In this document: in pieces, positions 6,824-15,893 of the stretch | Position numbering within the stretch: position 1 is the first letter of the stretch | Layout of the letters: each line of letters opens with the position of its first letter | NCBI GenBank assembly: GCA_020352895.1 | Contig: CP070685.1 | Span: forward strand, 1,730,773-1,777,919 | Source: Phycisphaerales bacterium | GTDB lineage: Bacteria; Planctomycetota; Phycisphaerae; UBA1845; G020352895 | Length of the DNA: 47,147 nucleotides | Reading direction: 5' to 3' | Made by a program: the position numbers and the translations under genes | The notes under the pieces: model-generated | What the model was told of the DNA's origin: nothing | The model's database searches: none | What the model saw: the letters and a program-made list of their open reading frames with translations, nothing else

Positions 6824-9544
6824 CTATGAGTTGGCCCTGGGAAACCGTAACTTCTTTTTCCGAGCTAGTTTAGAAGCGCCCAGGGCCCACAGCGTCAGCA
6901 GGGCGGCCGGTGCCGCCGCGGTGAGCGAGCAGGGAAGCTGCATCTCTGGTTGAGGTTGGTCGAGAGTCGGCGGCTGCTCGGTCTCTACCTGGGGTTCCGG
7001 ACTCACGGGGGCGCAGGCGTCGCCGACGCCGTCGCCGTCGGAATCAGCCTGGTCAGGGTTCCACTTGTCGGGGCAGTTGTCCTTGCAGTCGGCTTGGCCG
7101 TCCCCGTCGCCGTCCGTGTCAGGCACGCCGCAGCCGCAGGCACCGGGCAGGCTTTTGGCCGGGTCGTCAGGGCATTCGTCCGTGCAGCGGTCGGGCACGT
7201 TGTCGCCGTCGCTGTCGAAGTCGTTCACACCGCAGCCGCAGAGGCCGGGATCGCGCTTGTACGGATCGAACGGACAGTCCTCGTGGCAGTCAAACACACC
7301 ATCCCCGTCGGTGTCGTTGTCCGGCATTCCGCACCCGCAGACGCCCGGCATCGTCTTGCCACCATCGAACGCACACATATCGGCGCAATCGGGCACCGGA
7401 TCGCTGTCCGAGTTGGCGGAGTCCTCGATCCGATGGCAGCCACACCAGCCCGGCGCGATCTTGAACGGGTCTTGCGGGCAGTCATCCACGCAGTCGGGCG
7501 TGCTGTCGCCATCGTAGTCGGTGGGGTCATCCACCTGTCCGCAGCCGCACAGCCCGGGATCATCCTTGGCGGGATCGAGAGGGCAGCCGTCGCAATCGTC
7601 GATCTCCTGGTCGCCGTCGGAGTCCGCCTCACAATCATCCGGGACCGCGTTGGGTTGGCAGTCCTGACTGGTTCCGAAGTCCATGTCGCAGTCGTCGGGA
7701 ACGTCATTGGTGTTGCAGTCCACGCTGGTACCGGCGGCAATGTCCGTGGTGTCGGGTATCTCATTGCCATTGCAGTCGGCTTCGCATTCGTCGGGAATCA
7801 GATTGCTGTTAGTGTCGTCGGAGGTGCCCTGGGTAACATCGCAAATATCCGGGACGTCATTGTTGTTGCAGTCGTCGCTGCTGCCCTGGGCTATCTCCAC
7901 GCCGTCGAGAATGTTGTTGCCATTACAGTCGGCCGTGCGGTAGGTGAAGGTCATGGTGGCCGCTGAAGCACTGACCTCGGTAACCATCAGGAATGAAGGG
8001 GCCCCGCTCCACCAGTTGGTGTTCGGCGTGGTGTAAGGAGTGCATTCGGCATAACTGTCGCTGTCGAACAGGTCGGTGCCGTCGCCCTCGTTCAGGTTGG
8101 ATTCCAGGTCCCATTGTCCGTCGGCCTGGACCAGGGTGCATTCGTAATGAGAACCTGGGGTCATGTCCTGGAAGTTGTTGCTCCCAAATACATCAACGTG
8201 CCAGAGGGCAATGCCGGCATCCGGGAGCCCGGCGTCTCGGCCGGTTTGCTGGCGGTTTTCGACCAGATAGAACTCGTTGAAAAGCGTTGGGTGGAGGAAT
8301 ATATAGGACGTGTTGACTCCTGCGGTAAGGGGAAGTCCGGTGGCGGGCGCGGCCAGCACCGTGGGCGTGGCCCAATCGGCCCAGTACTTGAGATAGGCGC
8401 AAGGCTCGACCGGATTGCGGCCAGAGTCTACGTGGGACCCCGCGGCCATCAGACAGTAGTATCCTACGCCGCTGGAGTCATAGTCGTAGTCGTACAGATC
8501 ATGAAACCAGCAGAGCATGTGACCGTTTTCATGGCAGAAGGTGCCGATGCTCAGGGCGGCGCCCATGTCGGTGATCTGATACATGAGCGCCTCCACGCCG
8601 TCGGCGTAGAATTCCACGGTCCAGGAATGGGGCCATAGACCCATGCCCCATCCGCTCTCCACCTCCCCGGCGTAGAAGCAGTTAATCCCATCGATCACAT
8701 TGTCGCCGTTGGAATCGTATTGGCTGAAATCGTGGCCGGAGGCTTCCAGGTCGTTCAGGGCTTCGAGGATCAGCTCCCGTGCCTTGGGGCCTATTTCTTC
8801 GAGCGGGTTATCATAATATCCCTTGTCTTCCAGCGCCCGGTAGTAGGCCGTGGGTACGTAATTGGTATAGTCCAGGCCTCCGTCGGAAACGTCGGAGAAG
8901 TAATCGCGCACAGACCCATTGTTCCCGTACGAGCCGTAGCCGAGCCGGTTGCAGAAATCGTCCACTTCGGAGGGGTCGATGGTGCCGGGCTCGTCGTCGA
9001 AATCGACGATGAGACACAGGGCCTTGACGTTCCCGGTGGATGGGGGTTCGATCTGCAGCGACCCGGCCGCGCTCCGGGCATCGATAGCGGCCAGGACTCG
9101 CTCGTTCTCCAGGGAAAAGCGGCTTCGGGCCGCTTGGACCTTGGCCCTAGCCGAAGCCGGATTGATACGGAGGTGCCGGACAAGCCCCAGGTCCTCACCC
9201 GAGAACAACTCGGGCCGGGCCCCGGTAGAGACCAATTCGTTTCCATCGGGCGAGCACGTTGCGTAGCAGATGAAGCCTGTGTCCTGATCGCGGACCAGGG
9301 TAAAACCGTCGAGGGATTCCACCACCTGGTAGAACTCATCGCCCCAGATCCGGACGGGCACCTTCGAGCCGTCCGGCTGGCCCAGGTCGAATTCCTCGCC
9401 GAAGACGGGGACGCCATAGGCCTGCGCCGAGGCTATCAACGGTAGGAGCAGCGCGCAAAGAGACCGCCGAAAAGAACGCAGAGGACGGGTGTTCCGCGGG
9501 GTGTGCCTGCGGCGCCGCGCGTCGGTTGAGTAGACCGGCCACAT
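6824..9544 (-). CDS. Secreted M6-like (immune inhibitor A-type) metalloprotease with calcium-binding repeat tail
   Basis: A secreted zinc metalloprotease of 906 residues. After a signal peptide (hydrophobic core about 28-43) and a propeptide-like region, the catalytic zone has HENGH (His338, Glu339, His342), a further His348 and a Met-turn-like LMAAGS (about 365-370), the arrangement of M6/InhA-like proteases. Then follow short 'DCNGNxIxD' segments (about 545-640), five cysteine/aspartate modules with PGxCGCG signatures, and a C-terminal Cys, hydrophobic helix and Lys/Arg cluster (about 866-906). The ATG at 9542-9544 has a GGGGA site about 7 nt upstream. Its last four modules are nearly identical in order to those of the downstream S8 protease, indicating duplication or gene conversion of the tails. 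Confidence 0.9.
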   Translation of the reverse strand: MWPVYSTDARRRRHTPRNTRPLRSFRRSLCALLLPLIASAQAYGVPVFGEEFDLGQPDGSKVPVRIWGDEFYQVVESLDGFTLVRDQDTGFICYATCSPDGNELVSTGARPELFSGEDLGLVRHLRINPASARAKVQAARSRFSLENERVLAAIDARSAAGSLQIEPPSTGNVKALCLIVDFDDEPGTIDPSEVDDFCNRLGYGSYGNNGSVRDYFSDVSDGGLDYTNYVPTAYYRALEDKGYYDNPLEEIGPKARELILEALNDLEASGHDFSQYDSNGDNVIDGINCFYAGEVESGWGMGLWPHSWTVEFYADGVEALMYQITDMGAALSIGTFCHENGHMLCWFHDLYDYDYDSSGVGYYCLMAAGSHVDSGRNPVEPCAYLKYWADWATPTVLAAPATGLPLTAGVNTSYIFLHPTLFNEFYLVENRQQTGRDAGLPDAGIALWHVDVFGSNNFQDMTPGSHYECTLVQADGQWDLESNLNEGDGTDLFDSDSYAECTPYTTPNTNWWSGAPSFLMVTEVSASAATMTFTYRTADCNGNNILDGVEIAQGSSDDCNNNDVPDICDVTQGTSDDTNSNLIPDECEADCNGNEIPDTTDIAAGTSVDCNTNDVPDDCDMDFGTSQDCQPNAVPDDCEADSDGDQEIDDCDGCPLDPAKDDPGLCGCGQVDDPTDYDGDSTPDCVDDCPQDPFKIAPGWCGCHRIEDSANSDSDPVPDCADMCAFDGGKTMPGVCGCGMPDNDTDGDGVFDCHEDCPFDPYKRDPGLCGCGVNDFDSDGDNVPDRCTDECPDDPAKSLPGACGCGVPDTDGDGDGQADCKDNCPDKWNPDQADSDGDGVGDACAPVSPEPQVETEQPPTLDQPQPEMQLPCSLTAAAPAALLTLWALGASKLARKKKLRFPRANS
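7010..7660 (-). repeat. Tandem coding repeats, five cysteine/aspartate modules
   Basis: About five imperfect units encode the C-terminal modules of the M6-like protease. A stretch coding for FDPYKRDPGLCGCG and then ECPDDPAKSL is nearly the same as in the S8 protease about 3.4 kb away. The antisense frame 6950-7966 stays open because of this repeat structure and is not considered a gene. Confidence 0.8.
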
Positions 9545-9918
9545 TCTTCATTCCCCTTTAAGCCGTCTGAGCACATGCATGTCCGGAGTTGGTTCCACAG
9601 CGTGTGTCCGGATTAAGAGTGGACCATCAGATTACAGGCCACATCCGGAGCGGCGTGCCATGCCTCGGGGACACGAGATCGGTCGGGCCATAAACATGTC
9701 CCCCGCCGTTCGCACTCCTGAAGCCTCTAACTTACAGTCTATCACATTCTGAGGTCGGGTACAACGAGCTTGACTGAGACAGCGTTAGAGAAAGCCTGAG
9801 AATAGGACGTACCCGGGACCCTCGGCCCATCTGCCGATGCTCTTGGAAAGTGAACCGAAGCGAAGCGGGAGGCGCGGACACGGGCACCCGAACCGCGGGC
9901 CTTGTTAGGGCAAGCTGT
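9545..9918. other. Intergenic region between the SPFH/ABC unit and the M6-like protease gene
   Basis: This 374-bp gap should contain the 3' end of the SPFH/ABC transcript and the promoter of the M6-like protease. I see no convincing hairpin followed by a T-tract, no clear -35/-10 pair and no small ORF with a ribosome-binding site. Only the GGGGA site just before 9544 is recognisable. Confidence 0.5.
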
Positions 9919-11913
9919 CTATTCGGGGACGATGATCTCGTACTCAATTTCGGGGGCGTCGGGGTCGATCGGCTCGGGCTCAGGGATGTACAGCTCCTTG
10001 TTAAGCTCTGGGTGGGCCTTGCGGTAGGCCTCCATGCCGGGCGGTTCGGCGAAGGCCTTGTCTGCGTCATAGCCGGTGGCTTGGCACTGGGCCCGTAGAG
10101 CGGGAATGGACAGATCGTAAACGGAGCGGCGGAGCCCCAGCGAGAGCAGGTCCCAGACGCGCGTCTTGTAAGGAATGGGCACCTGGGCATAGACGAAGAG
10201 GCGGGCGATGGCCTGGCGGTGCAGTTCGTCAAACGGGTACATGGCCAGCCGGTCGGTGGGAGCGTCGGCCTTGTCCTGCATGTAGATGTCGAAGACCCGC
10301 CTGGCCCACTTCAGGTAGGCCTCGGCCTCCCGGTTCTTTCCCAATGAGAGTGCCAGAAGCTCGGCATCAAAGAAGCTGCTGAGCATCTCGCGCGAGGTGC
10401 GGCTGCGCTCGGCCATTCCCCGCATGTCGATCTCGACCCAGTCGGCGAGCGTGTTGAGATACTCGGGCTTGGGGGAGCCGTCCGGCTGACGGTAGTGGTC
10501 GCGGAGGTACTTGTAGAGCCTCTGGGCCCGGGCCATGTCCTCGGGAAAGATGCTGCCGCGAATGAAGAGGGTGCGGATGGCTTCGTGCACGGCGTTGACG
10601 TGGCCGGTAGCCATGTAGTACCCACCGGTGCCTTCGGCGGCCTTGGGGTCGTGCTTCTGCCCATAGCGGACATACTCCTCGTGCATGGCCTCAGCGAAGC
10701 GGATATCGGTGAATTGGGCAAAGAAGCTGTTGGCAGGATTGTCCAGGTCGGGCGTGAACATCAGGCGCCCGGCAGCGAACATGCCCTTGAGTCCGAAGAG
10801 AATGATGCGGTCGCGTTGCATTTCGGTGCTCGGGTCGGTCAGCGGCGCCCGGCGCATCTGCTCGCCCTTGGTGGCCCAATACAGGGTGTGGGCGAACACG
10901 ACGCGCCAGTCAAGCGGGCCGTACTTCTCCATCAGCGACAGCATCCATTCCGGGTCCATGTGATACACGTCGGTGAGCACGCGCCGGCGGACGCAGGCCA
11001 GCAGAGCATTAGCGGCCTGACGGTTCCGGTCGGCCTCCATCAGCTCCAGCAGGGCGGCGTCCCGGCTGCTCATGACCGAGTCGGGCCGGCTGGCGATGTA
11101 CACCGCAGTTTTGCGGATGAGGGCGTCGTGATAAGCCCAAAGAGACTCCTGATCGGGGGCGAAGTCCAGCTCGGCCAGGGCGTCCAGCAAGATGGCCACG
11201 CCTCGATCCTGCTGTCGCAGAAGGGCCACGCTGGGCGGCGCCTCGACGATGTCGCGGAAGCGATCGATGATCTGCTCGTCGGTGAGGCCGTACTCCGGCG
11301 GGCCGAAGAGGCGCTGCATCTCCGTGGCCCACTGCTTCTTATAGACCCAGTGCATGTCATCCTGCACGTCGCCTAGCTTGTGGAAGAAGATCCAGGCTGT
11401 CTGCTTGTAGAGCCGCTCTGCATACGGGTTGAGCGGGATGCCCTGCTGGATAAGCAACATGAGGGCGTTGCGCACCCATTGCCACCGTTCCGCACTGGTG
11501 TGGCGCGTAACGGAGATGTTGTAGGCCATGTTCCAGGACTGGAACTCCCACACTTCGGGAAAACGGGGCTGGAGCTTGCAGATCCATTGGGCCCGTTGCA
11601 GGGCGTCATAGAAGCGGCCCTCTTCCTTGAGCCTGTCGGCCTGGATCCACAGTGCGTAGATCCACAGGCCGCGCATGGGCCCCAATGTGGTGCTGAGCAT
11701 GGCGATGTCCGGAGGCACCTGGCGGAAGATGTCAGGGTTGAACTGAATCTGCAAGTCGGACCGCTCGGCGTTCAGCGGTTCGATCAGCGCCCCGGCCAGC
11801 AGCACGGCACCGACGGCTGCGAGCAGGTAGAAGGTGATCTTGACGCGATCCACCATCTTGGCCCGCTCGCGGGCCTCCAAGTGTTCGGCGATGACTATGC
11901 TGCCTTCCGCCAT
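9919..11913 (-). CDS. Membrane-anchored protein of unknown function, last gene of the SPFH/ABC unit
   Basis: I do not recognise the family of this 664-residue protein. It has one clear membrane helix near the N-terminus (about residues 23-42, FYLLAAVGAVLLAGAL) preceded by charged residues, then a long, mostly helical soluble region rich in Trp, Tyr and charged residues. Segments such as WICKLQPRFPEVWEFQSWNM look like TPR-type helical repeats. The C-terminus is acidic and proline-rich (EPEPIDPDAPEIEYE). The start has a GGGG site about 6 nt upstream and lies 34 bp after the ABC permease stop, so it is almost certainly cotranscribed. Position suggests an accessory or scaffold subunit of the exporter; that is inference only. 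Confidence 0.75.
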   Translation of the reverse strand: MAEGSIVIAEHLEARERAKMVDRVKITFYLLAAVGAVLLAGALIEPLNAERSDLQIQFNPDIFRQVPPDIAMLSTTLGPMRGLWIYALWIQADRLKEEGRFYDALQRAQWICKLQPRFPEVWEFQSWNMAYNISVTRHTSAERWQWVRNALMLLIQQGIPLNPYAERLYKQTAWIFFHKLGDVQDDMHWVYKKQWATEMQRLFGPPEYGLTDEQIIDRFRDIVEAPPSVALLRQQDRGVAILLDALAELDFAPDQESLWAYHDALIRKTAVYIASRPDSVMSSRDAALLELMEADRNRQAANALLACVRRRVLTDVYHMDPEWMLSLMEKYGPLDWRVVFAHTLYWATKGEQMRRAPLTDPSTEMQRDRIILFGLKGMFAAGRLMFTPDLDNPANSFFAQFTDIRFAEAMHEEYVRYGQKHDPKAAEGTGGYYMATGHVNAVHEAIRTLFIRGSIFPEDMARAQRLYKYLRDHYRQPDGSPKPEYLNTLADWVEIDMRGMAERSRTSREMLSSFFDAELLALSLGKNREAEAYLKWARRVFDIYMQDKADAPTDRLAMYPFDELHRQAIARLFVYAQVPIPYKTRVWDLLSLGLRRSVYDLSIPALRAQCQATGYDADKAFAEPPGMEAYRKAHPELNKELYIPEPEPIDPDAPEIEYEIIVPE

Positions 11914-11947
11914 GTTTTACCCCGCGGGCCGCTGGGGCCTACGCGAA

Positions 11948-13348
11948 TCAGGTGGTCGATGCGTCGGCCAGTTCTCTACGTTGAAATAGAACATAGGCCA
12001 GCAGTCCCAGTATGGCGACCCGAATGAGCACGAGCTTGCCGATGGCATCGATGACCCACAACAGCGTTACCGCCCGTCCCTCCACGAGGGTGGGGACAGG
12101 GTTGAACTTGGATAACTGCGGCACGATTTGGTAAAGAGCCAGCCCCAGAGGTCGAAAAACATAGCCGATATAATCCAGAGGATCGTCGATGTACTTCCAC
12201 TTGGGGATCATGTCCAACGATTCCAGGATGAAGCCGCTTACAGCCGCGGCCAGGAACAGGATCATGCAGACCAGGCAGGCCACCGGGAATCCGAGGAAGG
12301 TGGAGGCGCATACGCCGACGGCCGCGAGAAACATCAGCTTGCAGTAGATAATGATCAAGGCGCGCAGGAGATTGCCGCCGAAAGTCCCGATACGATAGAG
12401 CAGCAGTGGCTTGTCCTCCTCGCTGAAGGAGATCACGGCGCGATAGTAGCGCTCGGGGTCTTCGGGATGAACGTTGACCAGAGTCACTCGCAGGCTGCCG
12501 TCGTCGGCCACCAAATCGGCGGGTATGGGCATTTCGTTGTAGATGCCGACCTTGTCATCTCGGGGAATGACCACCTCCCCCGTGTCCTTGGAACGGTCGC
12601 CAACGACCCAGGCGTAGTACACCACTTGTCTTGGAGGCTCCGGTGAAACGGAGAGCTTGTAGCGCAAGTGCAGGAACTGCCCGGGCTCGCGTTTGACCAG
12701 AAGGTGTGTGAACTCCCACGATTGCGTGGCCAGAGGCTGCACGGAGAGGTAATCCCGGCGCAACCGCAATCCAATGTCACGCTTGATCTGATCCACGACC
12801 ACGGGATCATCTACAGGCACGCGACCTTCCTCACGCCGGACCTGGTAGAGCCGTTCCACGTCGGCGGCGAAGTCGGGGACCAGCATCTCGACGCCCGCCC
12901 GGGCGGTGAGCACCTCGTTGTGGAGAACATACGCGTCGTCGGGATTGGTGCCGGGCAACGTGGCCAGATACTTGACGACGCCGTAGACCGCGCCGACGCC
13001 CACGCCCAGCAATACGAGATCCAGCAGGACGATGCCCAGCCACTTGCCGAACAGGATCTGCCAGCGGGGGACAGGCTTGGTGCCAGTCAGGTAGATCTGG
13101 CGAGACCTGATCTCCAGGGCCACTGAACCACAGCCCAGCAGGATGGTGAGCATGCACAGCAAGAAGCTGAGGGTGGTCATCGAGTAGGCGAGGAACGTCT
13201 GGATGCGCCCGGTGAGCGTGTTGTCACCTTTCATGACAAAGGGCAACGTGGCCAGAACCGCCGCCATGATCAGAATGAAGAGGATGGCGACCTTTCGGCG
13301 GATGGCCTCGGCGACGGTCAGTCTGGCAATGCTCCAGATCCTACCCAT
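11948..13348 (-). CDS. ABC-2-type transporter permease with large extracytoplasmic domain
   Basis: An ABC-2-family permease of 466 residues. Membrane segments lie at about 20-38, 55-75 and 103-125, several more between about 330 and 390, and one near 440-455. Between the third and fourth is an extracytoplasmic domain of about 190 residues, larger than in minimal ABC-2 permeases. The cytoplasmic signature EIRSRQIYLTGTKPVPRW followed by FGKWLG is typical of this class. Its start overlaps the ATPase stop by 8 bp, so the two are translationally coupled subunits. The divergent permease at 19393 shares the same signature (EIENKTVLTVISKPIGR, LGKYLG), making the two paralogues. The substrate is unknown. 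Confidence 0.88.
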   Translation of the reverse strand: MGRIWSIARLTVAEAIRRKVAILFILIMAAVLATLPFVMKGDNTLTGRIQTFLAYSMTTLSFLLCMLTILLGCGSVALEIRSRQIYLTGTKPVPRWQILFGKWLGIVLLDLVLLGVGVGAVYGVVKYLATLPGTNPDDAYVLHNEVLTARAGVEMLVPDFAADVERLYQVRREEGRVPVDDPVVVDQIKRDIGLRLRRDYLSVQPLATQSWEFTHLLVKREPGQFLHLRYKLSVSPEPPRQVVYYAWVVGDRSKDTGEVVIPRDDKVGIYNEMPIPADLVADDGSLRVTLVNVHPEDPERYYRAVISFSEEDKPLLLYRIGTFGGNLLRALIIIYCKLMFLAAVGVCASTFLGFPVACLVCMILFLAAAVSGFILESLDMIPKWKYIDDPLDYIGYVFRPLGLALYQIVPQLSKFNPVPTLVEGRAVTLLWVIDAIGKLVLIRVAILGLLAYVLFQRRELADASTT

Positions 13349-14552
13349 CCCTGTCTTCCCGAGGTTTCTTGTCTGAATCCTGCGAGCGGCGCTTCTGCAG
13401 CAGCGAATCGATCACGGAACGGTCGACCTCGGCTTCCGGGAGCGCCGGGGGGAGCTCGGCCTGGTCTTGCCGAGGGAGAGGCTTCGGCTTGGCGGCCTCG
13501 GCAACCAGGCCGCCGATCAGTTCGCGGTCGGGCTGCGGTTCGACGGGTTCGGGCTCGGGCCCGGGTTCGGGCTCGGCGGGGCGTTCCCGACCGGCGGCCA
13601 CCAGCTCCTCGACGATGCCGCGATCCGGCGTGGACGATCGCAGAAACGCTGGCAACTCGCCCGAAGCCCCCTGCACCACGCCGGAGGTCTGGACACGATC
13701 CGCCTGGGCCTGCCGTACAATCTTGAGGAAGAACGACTCGAGTTTCTCGGCCGGCGATTCCACATCGACGCCAGCGTCACCGGTCTTTGCGCGGATCAGG
13801 GAGCGGATCTCCTCGATGGTGTCCTCATCGAGCCGCCGTGTGGTGATCTGCGTGAGCTCGGAGCGGCTGAGCAACTCATGTGTCTTGCCGAGGGCCCGCT
13901 GCATGCCGCCGTAGAGGATCATGACCCGGTCGCAAACGTCTTCCACGTCGGCGAGCAAGTGGCTGCTCAACAGGATGGTTTTGCCCCGCTTGCCCAGGTC
14001 CACGATGAGGTCCTTGATCAGGTTCGTGCCGATGGGATCCATGCCTGAGGTCGGCTCGTCCAGGATGAGCAGGTCTGGATCGTTGATCAGAGCCGTGGCC
14101 AGGCCTATGCGGCGGGCCATGCCCTTGGAGTATTCGCCCATTCTCCTGCCAGCCTCACGAGAAAGCCCGACCATGTCGAGTAGCTTCTCGGCGCGGCGGC
14201 GCCGTTCGGCCCGTGGTAAGCGGAACAGGCGCCCGTAGAAATCGAGCGTCTCGCGAGCGTTGAGGAATGCATAGAGATAGGACTCTTCCGGCAGGTAGCC
14301 GATGCGTGCCTTGATGCTGACATCCGTCGGCGGGAGGCCGAAGATGGTCACGCGTCCGCGCGTAGGATAAAGCAATCCGAGCAGGACCTTGATGGTGGTG
14401 CTCTTGCCTGAACCATTGGGGCCGAGCAGGCCGAAGATCTCGCCCGGGTAGATATCCAGGTGCAGGTCGCGTACGGCCCAGACGTTGGGGCGCCGCCAGA
14501 AGTCCCTAAAGGTCTTGGTGAGTCCGACGCACTGGATGATTGGCGGTTTCAT
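13341..14552 (-). CDS. ABC transporter ATPase with repetitive proline-rich C-terminal tail
   Basis: An ABC ATPase of 403 residues. Walker A GPNGSGKS (44-51), signature YSKGM (141-145), Walker B LLILDEP (161-167) and the H-loop SH (197-198) are all intact, so it should hydrolyse ATP. The typical domain ends near residue 235. The remaining 165 or so residues include a Pro/Glu-rich, probably disordered tail carrying three spaced copies of a short motif: DRGIVEELVAA (310-320), DRELIGGLVAE (342-352) and DRSVIDSLLQK (377-387). Such repeats suggest multivalent docking to a partner. A GGGGATTC ribosome-binding site precedes the ATG. It is 36 bp after the SPFH gene at 14589 and overlaps the permease gene by 8 bp. 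Confidence 0.92.
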   Translation of the reverse strand: MKPPIIQCVGLTKTFRDFWRRPNVWAVRDLHLDIYPGEIFGLLGPNGSGKSTTIKVLLGLLYPTRGRVTIFGLPPTDVSIKARIGYLPEESYLYAFLNARETLDFYGRLFRLPRAERRRRAEKLLDMVGLSREAGRRMGEYSKGMARRIGLATALINDPDLLILDEPTSGMDPIGTNLIKDLIVDLGKRGKTILLSSHLLADVEDVCDRVMILYGGMQRALGKTHELLSRSELTQITTRRLDEDTIEEIRSLIRAKTGDAGVDVESPAEKLESFFLKIVRQAQADRVQTSGVVQGASGELPAFLRSSTPDRGIVEELVAAGRERPAEPEPGPEPEPVEPQPDRELIGGLVAEAAKPKPLPRQDQAELPPALPEAEVDRSVIDSLLQKRRSQDSDKKPREDRDG

Positions 14553-14588
14553 GAATCCCCGCGAGGTTGTAAGCGGCCGTGGCCGGCC

Positions 14589-15893
14589 TCAGCGTTGCTG
14601 GCCCCTCAGGGCCTCCTGAGCAATCCTCTGTCGCTCGAGCTCCTGACGACCTGCCTGGTTCCGGTTCACCATGATGCGGACTTCATCCGTGCCGCGCGGC
14701 AGGCGGATCTTCTCCAGGCTCATGTTGCTGAGGATCTGCTTCTGGACGTCGAGCCAGAGCTGTTCGACCAGGAACGTGGGGTTTTTCTTGTACTCGGGCA
14801 GCAGTTGGGTGAAGCGCTGCACCTCGGCGTCGACTTCCTGAACCAGGTTCTCTCGGTAGCTGCGGGCCTCGTTGATCAGGCGGGCGGCCTCTCCGGACGC
14901 TTCGTTGGCCAGGACGCTGATGATCTCCTGCCGCAACTGCTCGGCCCGTTCCTCCTGCGCGCTGTCGCGGAAGCCCTCGTACGCGCGGATCTTGGCGAGG
15001 ATCAGTTCGTGGGAGGGCCCCGCGGCCCCGTTGAGCATTTGGGTGCGTCTGGCGTTGGCCACCTCGATCTTCTCGAGCTGTTCGCTCTCGGCCCGCTGGA
15101 CGTCGGTGAAGGCCCGGCGGACCTGAAGCGGCGGCGTCTTGGCTTCGATACTGACAATCTCGATCAGCAGGCCGCTTTCCACCTGATCCAATGCGGCCTG
15201 CATTCTTCTTCGGACCTGGTTGCTGATCTGATCGGTGGTCTGCCCACGCAGGATTCCGTCGACCTCATGGCCCGCCACCACGGCGATCAGCGACGACTCG
15301 GCGGTCGCCCTGATCAGTTCCTCCTCACCGAGCACGTTACTCACGTACCGGATAGGGTCGCCTATGATGTAGGTCACGCGCGCCAGCACGTGCATCAGGT
15401 TGTAATCTCCTGTGATCAAGGCGCCGTCGGAGACCGGCTCCAGAGAAGGGCCGCGCGGGCTAAGCTCATCCAGTCCCTTCCCTTTGTCCTCGTCTTTGAG
15501 GCGGAGCCAAAACAAATCGATCAACTGCGAGCGCTTCTTCTTCACAGGAATGGAGATCTTCTCATCGATGGGATAAGGCAGGTTGAAGTGGAACCCCGGG
15601 TCCAGGGGGACACCGTGGATACGTCCAAAGCGTAACACGACCACCTGCTCATCGGGCTGAACACAGCCCCCGCCGCTGCACAAATAGGCCACGACCAGGA
15701 CGATCATGGACACCTTCAGCAGACGGAAGGACATGCGCAGGGCATCGGACAGGGCCTTCCCGGCCGGATCCAGCGGCTCCTCGACAACAGGAAGCGGTAC
15801 CTCTCCGGCGGATCGGGCGGCGGGGCGCCCGCCGTGATCCACGGGGGCCGGATGTCGTCGGGCTGCGCGTCGTTGGCCCAGGTACGGCATCAT
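14589..15893 (-). CDS. SPFH/band 7 membrane protein, HflK-like
   Basis: A 434-residue protein of HflK size. A basic and proline-rich cytoplasmic N-terminus (1-52) precedes one membrane helix (about 55-73, ending near SGGGC). An SPFH domain begins at QPDEQVVVLRFGRI and PGFHFNLPYP, followed by a charged helical stretch typical of HflK/stomatin multimers. In characterised bacteria HflK and HflC form a cage around FtsH and modulate membrane proteolysis; whether that holds here is not shown by the sequence. Its ATG overlaps the HflC-like stop as ATGA, a classic translational coupling, and it lies 36 bp before the ABC ATPase gene. 'HflK' is used by similarity and order. Confidence 0.85.
   Translation of the reverse strand: MMPYLGQRRAARRHPAPVDHGGRPAARSAGEVPLPVVEEPLDPAGKALSDALRMSFRLLKVSMIVLVVAYLCSGGGCVQPDEQVVVLRFGRIHGVPLDPGFHFNLPYPIDEKISIPVKKKRSQLIDLFWLRLKDEDKGKGLDELSPRGPSLEPVSDGALITGDYNLMHVLARVTYIIGDPIRYVSNVLGEEELIRATAESSLIAVVAGHEVDGILRGQTTDQISNQVRRRMQAALDQVESGLLIEIVSIEAKTPPLQVRRAFTDVQRAESEQLEKIEVANARRTQMLNGAAGPSHELILAKIRAYEGFRDSAQEERAEQLRQEIISVLANEASGEAARLINEARSYRENLVQEVDAEVQRFTQLLPEYKKNPTFLVEQLWLDVQKQILSNMSLEKIRLPRGTDEVRIMVNRNQAGRQELERQRIAQEALRGQQR

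Noticed and set aside
6950-7966. Plus-strand open frame of 338 codons opposite the M6-like protease repeats
   Set aside because: Same repeat-driven artefact; the opposite strand encodes clear Cys/Asp modules.
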